NCBI GenBank assembly: GCA_017459485.1
Contig: JAFUCW010000276.1
Coordinates: forward strand, 1-7,619
Source of the DNA: Eggerthellaceae bacterium
GTDB lineage: Bacteria > Actinomycetota > Coriobacteriia > Coriobacteriales > Eggerthellaceae
Length of the DNA stretch: 7,619 bases
Direction of reading: 5' to 3'
A program made the position numbers and the translations under genes. The notes beneath the pieces are model-generated. The model was not told the origin of the DNA. It made no database searches and saw nothing but the letters and a program-made list of their open reading frames with translations. Position 1 is the stretch's first letter. The number at the start of each line of letters is the position of its first letter. This document shows positions 1 through 5,204 of this stretch, piece by piece.

Positions 1-874
1 CTTCCAGGATGCCTGCAGGCACGTTTCCAGCATGGGTGTTGGTTGCTGGGGCGGTGGAGGACACGCGCGAGGCGCTTGCACCTTGGATCATGAATCCTTC
101 CCCCTGGTCAAGCGACGACTCGAGCACGGACAGAGGGCCGTTTATGGGTACTTCGCTCCCTGTTTCGGAATCGATGAACGTAAACGTCTGGTCCATGCGC
201 GTTACGCCAAGTTGGAAAAAGCCCCAGTCGAAGCGGTTGGTGAACTGCACGACCGCTTTGGGCGAAGTGAAAAGCCACGAAGAAGTGTCAACCGTGTTGA
301 CAAGTGTGCTGTCCACCCGAATGTCCACGTAGATGCCCCCTTCGGGCAGTTCGTTTTCAGCGCCAAGCTTGCCTTTGGTCGAGCGCAGGACGCCGGCCTT
401 CTTCCAGGTAACCGAAAACCTACCGCCTACCGCGCCGTTGTCCTTCGAGTCGCCGTCAGACACGAAGGCGAACGCGTCCCCGTTGCCGCCGATGTAGTGC
501 CAACCTTCGCTGTCGCGGTTGTTCACCAGATGGGGATAGATGTGGCAGTACCGATCGTTTTCGCCTCGCCCCCGCAGCCCGCGCCAGTCTTTTCCGCCGG
601 TGGAGTAGTCGCGCGCCTCTTCGGGCAGGGCGTCAAGCTCCACGATTCGTCCGCCCGTTGCGGACATGCCGTACACCCCGTTCGAGGCTTTCAGCAGCTT
701 GATGTAATAGCCGCCGTTGTACAGGTCGGCTGCGGTCACGGGCTCAGCGCGAAAGCTGCCTGCGGCCAGTGCGGGAGCAGCATTCCATGGCACGCACAGG
801 CATGCAAGGCACAGGACCGCAACCGCCTGAGCGCACAACGCGCGCACCCTTTTCTTGCGAAAGATCCGATTCAT
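1..874 (-). CDS. Secreted surface protein, adhesin-like (N-terminal part; runs off left edge)
   Basis: An open frame of 291 codons reads from ATG at 874 to the left edge with no stop, so only the N-terminus is present. Residues 1-38 form a classic signal peptide: a basic start (MNRIFRKKRVR), a hydrophobic core (about 12-29), and a probable signal peptidase I site after the ALA-A at 35-38. No lipobox is visible. The mature part is rich in Gly, Asp, Thr and aromatic residues and predicted beta-rich. The segment from about residue 150 to 245 (VTWKKAG, then YVDIRVD, then FTNRFDWGFFQLGV, then QTFTFIDSETG) resembles the N-terminal beta-sandwich regions of large actinobacterial and Firmicute adhesins that often precede Cna-B or repeat domains. 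That resemblance is a memory-based pattern match, not a search result. The anchor (LPXTG or transmembrane) would lie outside the window. The gene is divergent from ilvE. Coding status is confident; function is not. Confidence 0.8.
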   Translation of the reverse strand, partial: MNRIFRKKRVRALCAQAVAVLCLACLCVPWNAAPALAAGSFRAEPVTAADLYNGGYYIKLLKASNGVYGMSATGGRIVELDALPEEARDYSTGGKDWRGLRGRGENDRYCHIYPHLVNNRDSEGWHYIGGNGDAFAFVSDGDSKDNGAVGGRFSVTWKKAGVLRSTKGKLGAENELPEGGIYVDIRVDSTLVNTVDTSSWLFTSPKAVVQFTNRFDWGFFQLGVTRMDQTFTFIDSETGSEVPINGPLSVLESSLDQGEGFMIQGASASRVSSTAPATNTHAGNVPAGILE

Positions 875-879
875 AGACC

Positions 880-893
880 CACCTCTTCCTTCT
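880..893 (-). promoter_or_regulatory. Ribosome binding site of the minus-strand surface protein
   Basis: Read on the minus strand, AGAAGGAAGAGGTG lies 5 nt before the ATG at 874-872. The purine-rich Shine-Dalgarno match supports this ATG as the start and confirms the minus-strand reading over the long plus-strand frame that overlaps it. Confidence 0.75.
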
Positions 894-1158
894 TTCCGCG
901 CGCAAGGGGGCGGAAGCAGTCAAGCTGCGTCTCCTGGGGCAGAGGTCCAGGGGCAAAGGCCCTAGGGCAAGCCTTTAGTGATGTCCTTGGCAAGCCCTCG
1001 GCGATACCCCAAACGATGCCCTTGGGAGCGCAGCGTCTCTTACGAAAAGGGCTCGGTCGATGCGTCGTTTCGAACAGTCAATTGTGGTCGCACATGCGAG
1101 CCCCGAAACACACACTACGGGGCAAAGCCACCGAAACGCACCTACGAAAGGACTCGGG

Positions 1159-1188
1159 ATTGTCACGGAAACGTCCCAGATTCGTCAA
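1159..1188 (-). promoter_or_regulatory. Possible sigma-70-type promoter for the minus-strand surface protein
   Basis: On the minus strand, TTGACG (1188-1183, 5 of 6 consensus bases) is followed after 18 nt by GACAAT (1164-1159, 4 of 6). Transcription would start near 1152, giving a leader of roughly 280 nt before the ATG at 874. This is a consensus match only, in a region where chance matches are possible. Confidence 0.35.
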
Positions 1189-1337
1189 CCAAAGCACCCG
1201 AGCTTCGCAGGTACTTTTTCTTGCCCCCAGGTCGCACAGCGCACGGACGTGTTTATTCCAGAAAAAAGGCTCCTTCACGCACTCTGCACACTTGGCGCAA
1301 CCTTGCGAAAAACCGTCCCGCACTTTAGTTGCTTGGA

Positions 1338-1404
1338 GTACAATAGCCAAACCAAAAAGCGGAACAGGTGGCGCGTGCGACAGCGCGACTTCTCGTACAA
1401 TAGC
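1338..1404 (+). promoter_or_regulatory. Duplicated GTACAATAGC element, possible tandem -10 boxes for ilvE
   Basis: The exact 10-mer GTACAATAGC occurs at 1338-1347 and again at 1395-1404. Each contains TACAAT, a 5-of-6 match to the -10 consensus on the strand of ilvE. The distal copy would start transcription near 1351, the proximal one near 1408 (about 60 nt before ilvE). Neither has a convincing -35 box at 16-18 nt, so they may be activator-dependent promoters or repeated operator sites. Two exact copies in an otherwise non-repetitive leader argue against chance. Confidence 0.4.
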
Positions 1405-1454
1405 GCATCCAGCAGCTACACGCGTCAAAAGACCTGTTCGAGCCAGACGTTAAC

Positions 1455-1462
1455 GAAGGAGG
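1455..1462 (+). promoter_or_regulatory. Ribosome binding site of ilvE
   Basis: GAAGGAGG lies 5 nt before the ATG at 1468. This near-perfect Shine-Dalgarno site decides the ilvE start, although the same frame is open for about 400 bp upstream. Confidence 0.9.
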
Positions 1463-1467
1463 CTTCC

Positions 1468-2388
1468 ATGGCTGCTCTCACAGAAGGCGAGTTCATTTGG
1501 AAAAACGGGGAGCTTGTGCCCTGGGCAGAGGCAACCACACACGTTCTTTCCCATTCGCTTCACTATGGATCCGGCGTGTTCGAGGGCATCCGCTGCTACA
1601 AGGGCGACACCGCAAGCTACGTGTTCAGGCTGGTCGACCACATGGAGCGCCTGCTTAACAGCTGCAAGATCGCCCAGATTCCGTGCACGTGCACAGTTGA
1701 CGATCTGGTCAAGGCTGCAGTGGATACCATCAAGGCCAACAAACTTGAAGCGTGCTACGTCCGTCCGATTGTCTATCGCGGCTACGGCACGATGGGTGTC
1801 GATCCGACCGATGCTCCCGTCGACGTGGTCGTTGCCGTGTGGCCATGGGGCGCCTACCTGGGCGAAGAGGCCCTGGAAAAGGGCATCACCGCAGGCACCA
1901 GTTCGTGGCGGCAGCGTTCGAACAACTCCATCCCGCCCTACATGAAGGCGACGGCTAGCTACATGAACTCCATCCTCGCCAAGCTTGAAGCGAAGGCGCA
2001 TGGTTACGAAGAGGCCGTCATGCTCAACGAGCAAGGCAACGTCTGCGAAGGAACGGGCGAGAACATCTTCATCGTGCGCGACGGGATCATCTCCACGCCT
2101 CAGATCTCCGACGGGATCCTGCCGGGCATTACGCGCGACACGGTCATCCAGCTGGCGTGCGACCTGGACATTCCCGTGATCGAAGAGACGCTTACGCGCT
2201 CGGACCTCTACACCGCAGATGAAGTGTTCTTCACCGGCTCTGCCGCAGAGGTCACTCCCGTCGCAAGCGTGGACGAGCGGCAGATTGGCGGGCGCGGGCC
2301 CATTACCAAGGCAATTCAGGACCGCTTCTTCGAAATGACCGCCGGCCGCCATCCCGAGTATTCTGACTGGTTGTACGAAGTTGAATAG
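1468..2388 (+). CDS. ilvE: Branched-chain amino acid aminotransferase (306 aa)
   Basis: Catalyses the last, reversible step of isoleucine, leucine and valine synthesis: PLP-dependent transfer of the amino group from glutamate to the branched 2-oxo acids. It is a cytosolic fold-type IV aminotransferase. The 306-residue length matches bacterial IlvE. Family features in order: the N-terminal HSLHYGSGVFEGIR (30-42), R99 and Y103 in YVRPIVYRGYGTMG, the PLP lysine K160 in PPYMKATASYMNS, the PLP-ring glutamate E194 in EGTGENIF, the LPGITRD segment (218-224), and the phosphate-binding TGSAAEVTP (256-264). All key residues are intact, so it should be active. The ATG at 1468 is chosen for its strong Shine-Dalgarno site and because upstream in-frame codons encode no family sequence. 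Its stop overlaps the TTG start of cimA, implying one transcript and translational coupling. A D-amino acid aminotransferase is the closest alternative, but the motifs and context favour IlvE. Confidence 0.96.
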   Translation: MAALTEGEFIWKNGELVPWAEATTHVLSHSLHYGSGVFEGIRCYKGDTASYVFRLVDHMERLLNSCKIAQIPCTCTVDDLVKAAVDTIKANKLEACYVRPIVYRGYGTMGVDPTDAPVDVVVAVWPWGAYLGEEALEKGITAGTSSWRQRSNNSIPPYMKATASYMNSILAKLEAKAHGYEEAVMLNEQGNVCEGTGENIFIVRDGIISTPQISDGILPGITRDTVIQLACDLDIPVIEETLTRSDLYTADEVFFTGSAAEVTPVASVDERQIGGRGPITKAIQDRFFEMTAGRHPEYSDWLYEVE

Positions 2389-4150
2389 CATAACAACCTA
2401 CGATTGCACCCTGCGTGACGGGGAGCAAGGGCTTGGCATTGCGCTGTCCTTAGAGGACAAGCTGCGCATCGTGGAGCGGCTCGACGCATTCGGCATTGAC
2501 ATCGTCGAAGGGGGATATCCCGCATCCAACCCGCGCGATATCGAGTTTTTCAAGCGGGTTGCAGGCATGCGCTTGCGGCATGCGCGCATTGCCGCGTTCG
2601 GATCCACGTGTCGCAAGGGTTTGGCCGCTTCGCAGGATGCGGGCATTGCCGCGCTGCTGGAAAGCGGGGCTCCGGTGGTAACGCTGGTGGGCAAGGCCCA
2701 TGCCGGCCACGTGGAAGCCGTTTTGCGCACCACCTTGGAAGAGAACCTGCGCATGGTGGCCGAATCGGTTGCGTATTGCGTTGCCGCTGGGCGCGAAGTG
2801 GTACTCGACGCAGAGCATTTCTTCGACGGCTATGCGGCAAACTCCGACTATGCGCTGGCCGTAGTGTGTGTTGCGGCGGAAGCGGGCGCTTCGTGCGTGT
2901 GCTTGTGCGAAACGAACGGCGGAGCGCTTCCCGACCAGGTGGCGCAAGCCACTGCCGCCGCGCATAGGGCGTTGGGCCTTGGGCCCGCTCCTGGAGTTGC
3001 CGGCGCTTTCGGACAGGAAGGCGAAGTGCGCAGCGCCCGTGCTTCGTCGGAGCCTTCCGGCGACGTTTTGCGTACTGACGAATTGCCCGTTCAAGCTGCG
3101 GGGTCTGCGCCTTCCGGGGCGTCAAGGCAGGTGGCGCTGGGCATCCATTGCCACAACGACTCGGGTTGTGCGGTGGCGAATTCGCTTGCCGCCGTTCAGG
3201 CGGGCGCGACTCATGTCCAAGGCACCATCAACGGCTATGGCGAGCGCGCAGGCAACGCGGACTTGCTTTCGGTCATCGCAAACGTGGAGTTGAAGCTGGG
3301 TTTAAGCTGCTCGCCCGATCTCTCCCAACTTACCAGCACGGCCAACTACGTGGCGGAATGCTGCAACGCAAGCCTACCCGCTAACACGCCCTACACCGGT
3401 TCGGCGGTCTTCGCGCACAAAGGGGGCCTGCACGCCAGCGCCTTGTCGCGCATGGAGGGAGCCTACGAGCACGTGGACCCGGCGGCAGTGGGCAACCAGA
3501 GCAACGTGGTGGTAAGCGAGCTTGCGGGCAAGGCGTCTCTGGTCCAGAAGGCGGCGCAGCTGGGCATTGACCTTCCCGCCGACGAAGCGCTCGTCCAGCG
3601 TATCTTGGACGACGTGAAGGCGCGCGAAGCGGATGGGTACACCTACGAAGTGGCAGACGGTTCGCTTTACCTGCTTATGCTGCGCCATCTGGGAAAACTC
3701 GAGTCTCATTTCACTTTAGAGAGCTTCCGCGTTATTGTGGACGACCGCGAAGACATGGGCAGCTGGGCCAAGGACGCCGCGAGCGAAGCGACCATCAAGA
3801 TTCGCGTGGGAAGCGTGCGCACGGTTGCCACCGGCGAAGGGGCCGGCCCAGTGGGTGCGCTCGACAACGCGCTGCGCATGGCAATCGAGGAGTCTTACCC
3901 TCAGGTTGCGAACATGGAGCTAACGGACTTCAAAGTGCGCTTGTTGGACGAAAACGTGGGAACGGACGCCATCACGCGCGTGCTTATTACCACGTCGGAC
4001 GGCGAAAGCACGTGGGGCACGGTGGGCGTGAGCGAAAACATTATTGAAGCGTCGTGGAACGCCCTGGTCGATTCCATAGAGTACGGCCTGCACAGGATGG
4101 AGTGGCCAAGCGGATCAGGCGCAATGACGAAGCGGGGCAGGCGCGAGTGA
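2381..4150 (+). CDS. cimA: (R)-citramalate synthase (589 aa) with an internal insertion
   Basis: Condenses acetyl-CoA with pyruvate to (R)-citramalate, first step of the threonine-independent route to 2-oxobutyrate and isoleucine. It belongs to the DRE-TIM (isopropylmalate/homocitrate synthase) family. Seen: TLRDGEQ (10-16) with metal ligand D13, the CimA-type segment EGGYPASNP (43-51), LDAEHFFDGY (142-151), CETNGG (176-181), metal ligands H256 and H258 in GIHCHND, VQGTINGYGERAGNADL (279-295), AHKGGLHASA (345-354), and a C-terminal LeuA-type regulatory domain (about 445-572) ending VGVSENIIEASWNALVDSIEY. EGGYPASNP and EHFFDG favour CimA over LeuA or homocitrate synthase. CimA is usually near 520-540 residues; the excess is mostly an insertion at about 200-250. 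The TTG at 2381 (8-bp overlap with ilvE, no good Shine-Dalgarno) is chosen because it puts TLRDG at the family's usual distance; translation is probably coupled to ilvE. Confidence 0.94.
   Translation: MNSITTYDCTLRDGEQGLGIALSLEDKLRIVERLDAFGIDIVEGGYPASNPRDIEFFKRVAGMRLRHARIAAFGSTCRKGLAASQDAGIAALLESGAPVVTLVGKAHAGHVEAVLRTTLEENLRMVAESVAYCVAAGREVVLDAEHFFDGYAANSDYALAVVCVAAEAGASCVCLCETNGGALPDQVAQATAAAHRALGLGPAPGVAGAFGQEGEVRSARASSEPSGDVLRTDELPVQAAGSAPSGASRQVALGIHCHNDSGCAVANSLAAVQAGATHVQGTINGYGERAGNADLLSVIANVELKLGLSCSPDLSQLTSTANYVAECCNASLPANTPYTGSAVFAHKGGLHASALSRMEGAYEHVDPAAVGNQSNVVVSELAGKASLVQKAAQLGIDLPADEALVQRILDDVKAREADGYTYEVADGSLYLLMLRHLGKLESHFTLESFRVIVDDREDMGSWAKDAASEATIKIRVGSVRTVATGEGAGPVGALDNALRMAIEESYPQVANMELTDFKVRLLDENVGTDAITRVLITTSDGESTWGTVGVSENIIEASWNALVDSIEYGLHRMEWPSGSGAMTKRGRRE
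2978..3127 (+). other. In-frame insertion of about 50 codons inside cimA
   Basis: This segment encodes roughly residues 200-249 of CimA. It lies between the helix ending AAAHRALG and the strand starting VALGIHCHND, where CimA relatives have only a short turn. The inserted peptide is rich in Ala, Gly, Ser, Pro and charged residues, looks disordered, and has two similar SEPSGD/SAPSGA patches encoded by an exact 9-mer repeat GCCTTCCGG (3052-3060, 3109-3117). The frame is kept on both sides and all catalytic motifs survive, so it is an insertion in a working gene, not a frameshift. Boundaries are approximate. Confidence 0.7.
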
Positions 4151-4236
4151 CGAAGCGTGCCAGGTGAGCCAGGCAAGAACGATGCATTGCACCCGGGCTG
4201 TTCCAACATTCGACCAACAGGGCACAAAGGCAAGAA

Positions 4237-4243
4237 AAGGAGA
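4237..4243 (+). promoter_or_regulatory. Probable ribosome binding site of the YerC-like gene, unusually far from the start
   Basis: AAGGAGA is followed by 12 nt before the ATG at 4256, longer than the usual 5-9. A GTG at 4246 is nearer but in the wrong frame. The ATG remains the best start because the protein family begins at this point. Confidence 0.55.
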
Positions 4244-4255
4244 CGGTGAGCGGAC

Positions 4256-4543
4256 ATGAGCGATTTGCGCACAGCGGAAGTGGAAGACCTGCTTCACGTT
4301 CTGGTCGGCGTGACCAGCGAAGACGACGCATACGCCTTGTTGGAAGACCTGTTCACCATCCGTGAAATCCGGGAAACGTCCCAGCGCCTTGCGGTCGCGC
4401 GCATGCTTGACGCGGGCAAGCCCTATGTGGCCATCGAGCAGGCAACCGGGGCGTCGGCCACCACCATCGCCCGCGTCTCCAAGGCGCTCAACTACGGCGC
4501 CGGCGGTTACCGCAAAGCCCTCGACATCCTTGCCGCGCCCTAA
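4256..4543 (+). CDS. TrpR-like regulator, YerC/YecD family (95 aa)
   Basis: A small helical DNA-binding protein of the YerC/YecD family, which shares the Trp-repressor fold. Visible family features: an N-terminal helical part (LRTAEVEDLLHVLVGVTSED), the conserved DLFTIREIRETSQRLAVARMLDAGK (31-55), and a helix-turn-helix (about 56-80) with the characteristic GASATTIARVSKALNYG, followed by GGYRKAL. The length of 95 is normal for the family, and the family pattern is complete. It lies 105 bp after cimA on the same strand, with no terminator-like structure in the gap, so it is probably the last gene of the ilvE-cimA transcript. The ligand and target of this family are generally not known. Its position suggests control of branched-chain amino acid synthesis, possibly autoregulation of this operon, but that is inference. 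It is not the classical tryptophan repressor: no trp genes are present. Confidence 0.88.
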   Translation: MSDLRTAEVEDLLHVLVGVTSEDDAYALLEDLFTIREIRETSQRLAVARMLDAGKPYVAIEQATGASATTIARVSKALNYGAGGYRKALDILAAP

Positions 4544-4559
4544 GGCGATGCCGCAGCGG

Positions 4560-4598
4560 CAGCTTCGGTCGGCAGCTTCGGCCGACAGCTTCGGGTGG
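4560..4598. repeat. Three tandem copies of a 13-bp repeat
   Basis: CAGCTTCGG recurs at 4560, 4573 and 4586 with period 13. The units are CAGCTTCGGTCGG, CAGCTTCGGCCGA and CAGCTTCGGGTGG. The variable ends of units one and two create a 6-bp inverted repeat, GTCGGC (4568-4573) with GCCGAC (4581-4586), around a 7-nt loop. It starts 16 bp after the stop of the yerC-like gene. The hairpin could help end transcription, but no run of T follows. Confidence 0.75.
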
Positions 4599-4670
4599 CC
4601 GGGTGTTCGTTGGTGCTTCTAGGAGGTGCGCTCGTTGGTGTTCCAGCGGGATGGTGCTCCCGGTGTTGCC

Positions 4671-4697
4671 GCTCCAGGGGGTTGGCACCCCTGGGGC
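4671..4697. terminator. Strong GC hairpin after the operon, possible non-canonical terminator
   Basis: GCTCCAGGGG (4671-4680) pairs with CCCCTGGGGC (4688-4697) to give a 10-bp stem with one G-U pair and a 7-nt loop (GTTGGCA). It is the strongest hairpin I found downstream of the operon, 128 bp after the last stop codon. No U-tract follows, so it is not a standard intrinsic terminator. It may block 3'-end decay or work with Rho. Confidence 0.35.
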
Positions 4698-4868
4698 TGC
4701 CGCTCCTGGATTGCTAGTTCGTTCCTCTGCTGCATCCCAAGCAGCTCAAGACCGAAGGGAACCGCGTCTACCTCCCGCTTTACATGGCTCACCTGCTCTG
4801 AAAAAGCGCTTGCACGTGTTCCCGAACGGCAAGGTCGTACATCTAAATGGAGCGGCGGAGACCACATT

Positions 4869-4897
4869 TTGTCGAACTTTTGCATTCAAAATGTAAT
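4869..4897 (+). promoter_or_regulatory. Promoter-like sequence upstream of the subtilase-like gene (distal)
   Basis: TTGTCG (4869-4874) and TGTAAT (4892-4897, 5 of 6 to consensus) are 17 nt apart on the plus strand. It overlaps a 7-bp inverted repeat, CATTTTG (4865-4871) with CAAAATG (4887-4893), so a regulator bound there would cover the promoter. AT-rich DNA makes chance matches likely. Confidence 0.35.
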
Positions 4898-4916
4898 GTA
4901 TAGTATACTTTTACAT
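4891..4916. promoter_or_regulatory. Operator-like dyad, 26 bp
   Basis: An imperfect palindrome centred at G4903. ATGTAA (4891-4896) is mirrored by TTACAT (4911-4916), and inside it GTATA-G-TATAC (4898-4908) is a perfect inverted repeat. The arms differ by one extra base on the right. This architecture is typical of a binding site for a dimeric regulator. It overlaps the -10 region of the distal promoter-like sequence. Confidence 0.4.
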
Positions 4917-4931
4917 AGCGCCGAATAGCGC

Positions 4932-4960
4932 TTGAACTGGGCTTATGTACGTTCTATGAA
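4932..4960 (+). promoter_or_regulatory. Promoter-like sequence upstream of the subtilase-like gene (best match)
   Basis: TTGAAC (4932-4937) and TATGAA (4955-4960) are separated by exactly 17 nt. A perfect TATAAT follows at 4972-4977, but it lacks a good -35 box. Transcription from here would give a leader of roughly 225-240 nt before the GTG at 5205. Confidence 0.45.
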
Positions 4961-4961
4961 T

Positions 4962-5110
4962 TAATGTCTACTATAATGAGGGAATTAGTACGTAATGACA
5001 TGGCTTTTTACGGATTTTCGCCTATGAACTGGGGAAACGAAGGTCATAATATTGTGATAAACTAAGTGTCATTAAGCATATAGGGTTGGTAGACATTATT
5101 TGACATTATT
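4962..5110. repeat. Cluster of GACATTA/TAATGTC inverted and direct repeats
   Basis: TAATGTCTAC (4962-4971) is exactly inverted as GTAGACATTA (5089-5098). GACATTATT is then directly repeated at 5092-5100 and 5102-5110, one helical turn apart. A related pair, TAATGACA (4993-5000) and TGTCATTA (5067-5074), is also inverted. The spacing and the AT-rich setting just downstream of promoter-like boxes suggest regulator binding sites with possible looping. Alternatively the distant arms could pair in the leader RNA. Confidence 0.45.
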
Positions 5111-5111
5111 A

Positions 5112-5145
5112 GGTTGCGCTCGAAATGGCCATTCGCAGCGCAACC
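5112..5145 (+). promoter_or_regulatory. Strong hairpin in the presumed leader of the subtilase-like gene
   Basis: GGTTGCGCT (5112-5120) and AGCGCAACC (5137-5145) form a perfect 9-bp inverted repeat. After one bulged C, CGAA (5121-5124) pairs with TTCG (5132-5135), and the tip contains TGGCCA. No T-run follows on either strand, so it is not an intrinsic terminator. It lies between the AT-rich promoter zone and the start codon, so it is probably a leader RNA structure or a protein-binding site. Confidence 0.55.
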
Positions 5146-5164
5146 AGCAGTATAGGACCACTGT

Positions 5165-5195
5165 CCCGCGAAAAGCAAGACCGGTCGCTTTGGGG
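5165..5195 (+). promoter_or_regulatory. Second dyad next to the ribosome binding site of the subtilase-like gene
   Basis: CCC (5165-5167) and AAAGC (5172-5176) can pair with GCTTT (5187-5191) and GGG (5192-5194) around the 8-bp palindrome GACCGGTC (5179-5186). The structure ends just before the AGGAG at 5197-5201 and could influence access of the ribosome. Pairing is interrupted by a 4-nt bulge and a 2-nt bulge, so stability is uncertain. Confidence 0.3.
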
Positions 5196-5204
5196 CAGGA
5201 GATC

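Larger units (their letters stand above)
894..1454. other. Divergent intergenic region, no gene seen
   Basis: About 560 bp between the divergent surface-protein gene and ilvE. No frame here has a Shine-Dalgarno site or a recognisable protein. No tRNA and no T-box (no conserved GGTGG antiterminator motif) was found. Near the surface-protein end there are short GC-rich repeats: GGCAAGCC at 966-973 and 989-996, and a small dyad AAAGGC/GCCTTT (955-960 with 971-976). Promoter-like signals are listed separately. A perfect 8-bp palindrome CGTTAACG (1448-1455) abuts the ilvE ribosome binding site. The region is long enough to hold regulatory sites for both neighbours. Confidence 0.6.
4544..4864. other. 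GC-rich intergenic stretch downstream of the operon, no gene supported
   Basis: Short frames exist on both strands (for example 4603-4896 plus and 4619-4885 minus), but none has a good ribosome binding site, conserved-looking sequence or plausible composition, so no gene is called. Bases 4601-4700 are 67 percent G/C by hand count. The stretch contains a 13-bp tandem repeat and a strong hairpin (listed separately), plus loosely repeated patches of the type TTGGTGYTCC and TGCCGCTCC (the latter exact at 4667-4675 and 4698-4706). It may be the transcription end zone of ilvE-cimA-yerC, or the remnant of a decayed repeat-rich sequence. Confidence 0.5.

Noticed and set aside
32..1453. Long plus-strand frame (473 codons)
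   Set aside because: It is antisense to the secreted protein at 1-874 and then crosses non-coding DNA. The protein is rich in Arg, His and Cys with no domain, and has no ribosome binding site.
1430..1455. T-loop-like GTTCGAG suggesting a tRNA
   Set aside because: No matching T-stem, anticodon arm or acceptor stem can be folded around it.
1060..1467. N-terminal extension of ilvE by 136 codons
   Set aside because: IlvE homology begins at the ATG at 1468, which has a strong Shine-Dalgarno site; the upstream codons look non-coding.
894..1467. T-box riboswitch or attenuator leader peptide for ilvE
   Set aside because: No conserved T-box sequence, no Ile/Leu/Val-rich short frame with a ribosome site, and no terminator hairpin followed by a T-run.
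1450..2391. Minus-strand frame of 313 codons opposite ilvE
   Set aside because: Exact shadow of ilvE caused by GC-biased third positions; no ribosome site and no family resemblance.
1338..4236. Recurring 57-bp spacing between repeated words (GTACAATAGC, GCCTTCCGG, GGCAAGAA)
   Set aside because: Three unrelated words share the same spacing; the sequences and contexts differ, so this is most likely coincidence.
4603..4896. Short plus and minus frames in the GC-rich intergenic stretch
   Set aside because: No ribosome site, no recognisable motif, and the sequence is dominated by repeats and hairpins.
5100..5128. Consensus TTGACA at 5100-5105 as a promoter -35 box
   Set aside because: The position 16-18 nt downstream holds only GC-containing, non-TATAAT sequence inside the hairpin, so no -10 box supports it.
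4544..5204. CRISPR array or insertion sequence ends
   Set aside because: Repeats are too short and irregular for CRISPR, and there is no transposase or paired terminal inverted repeat with target duplication.
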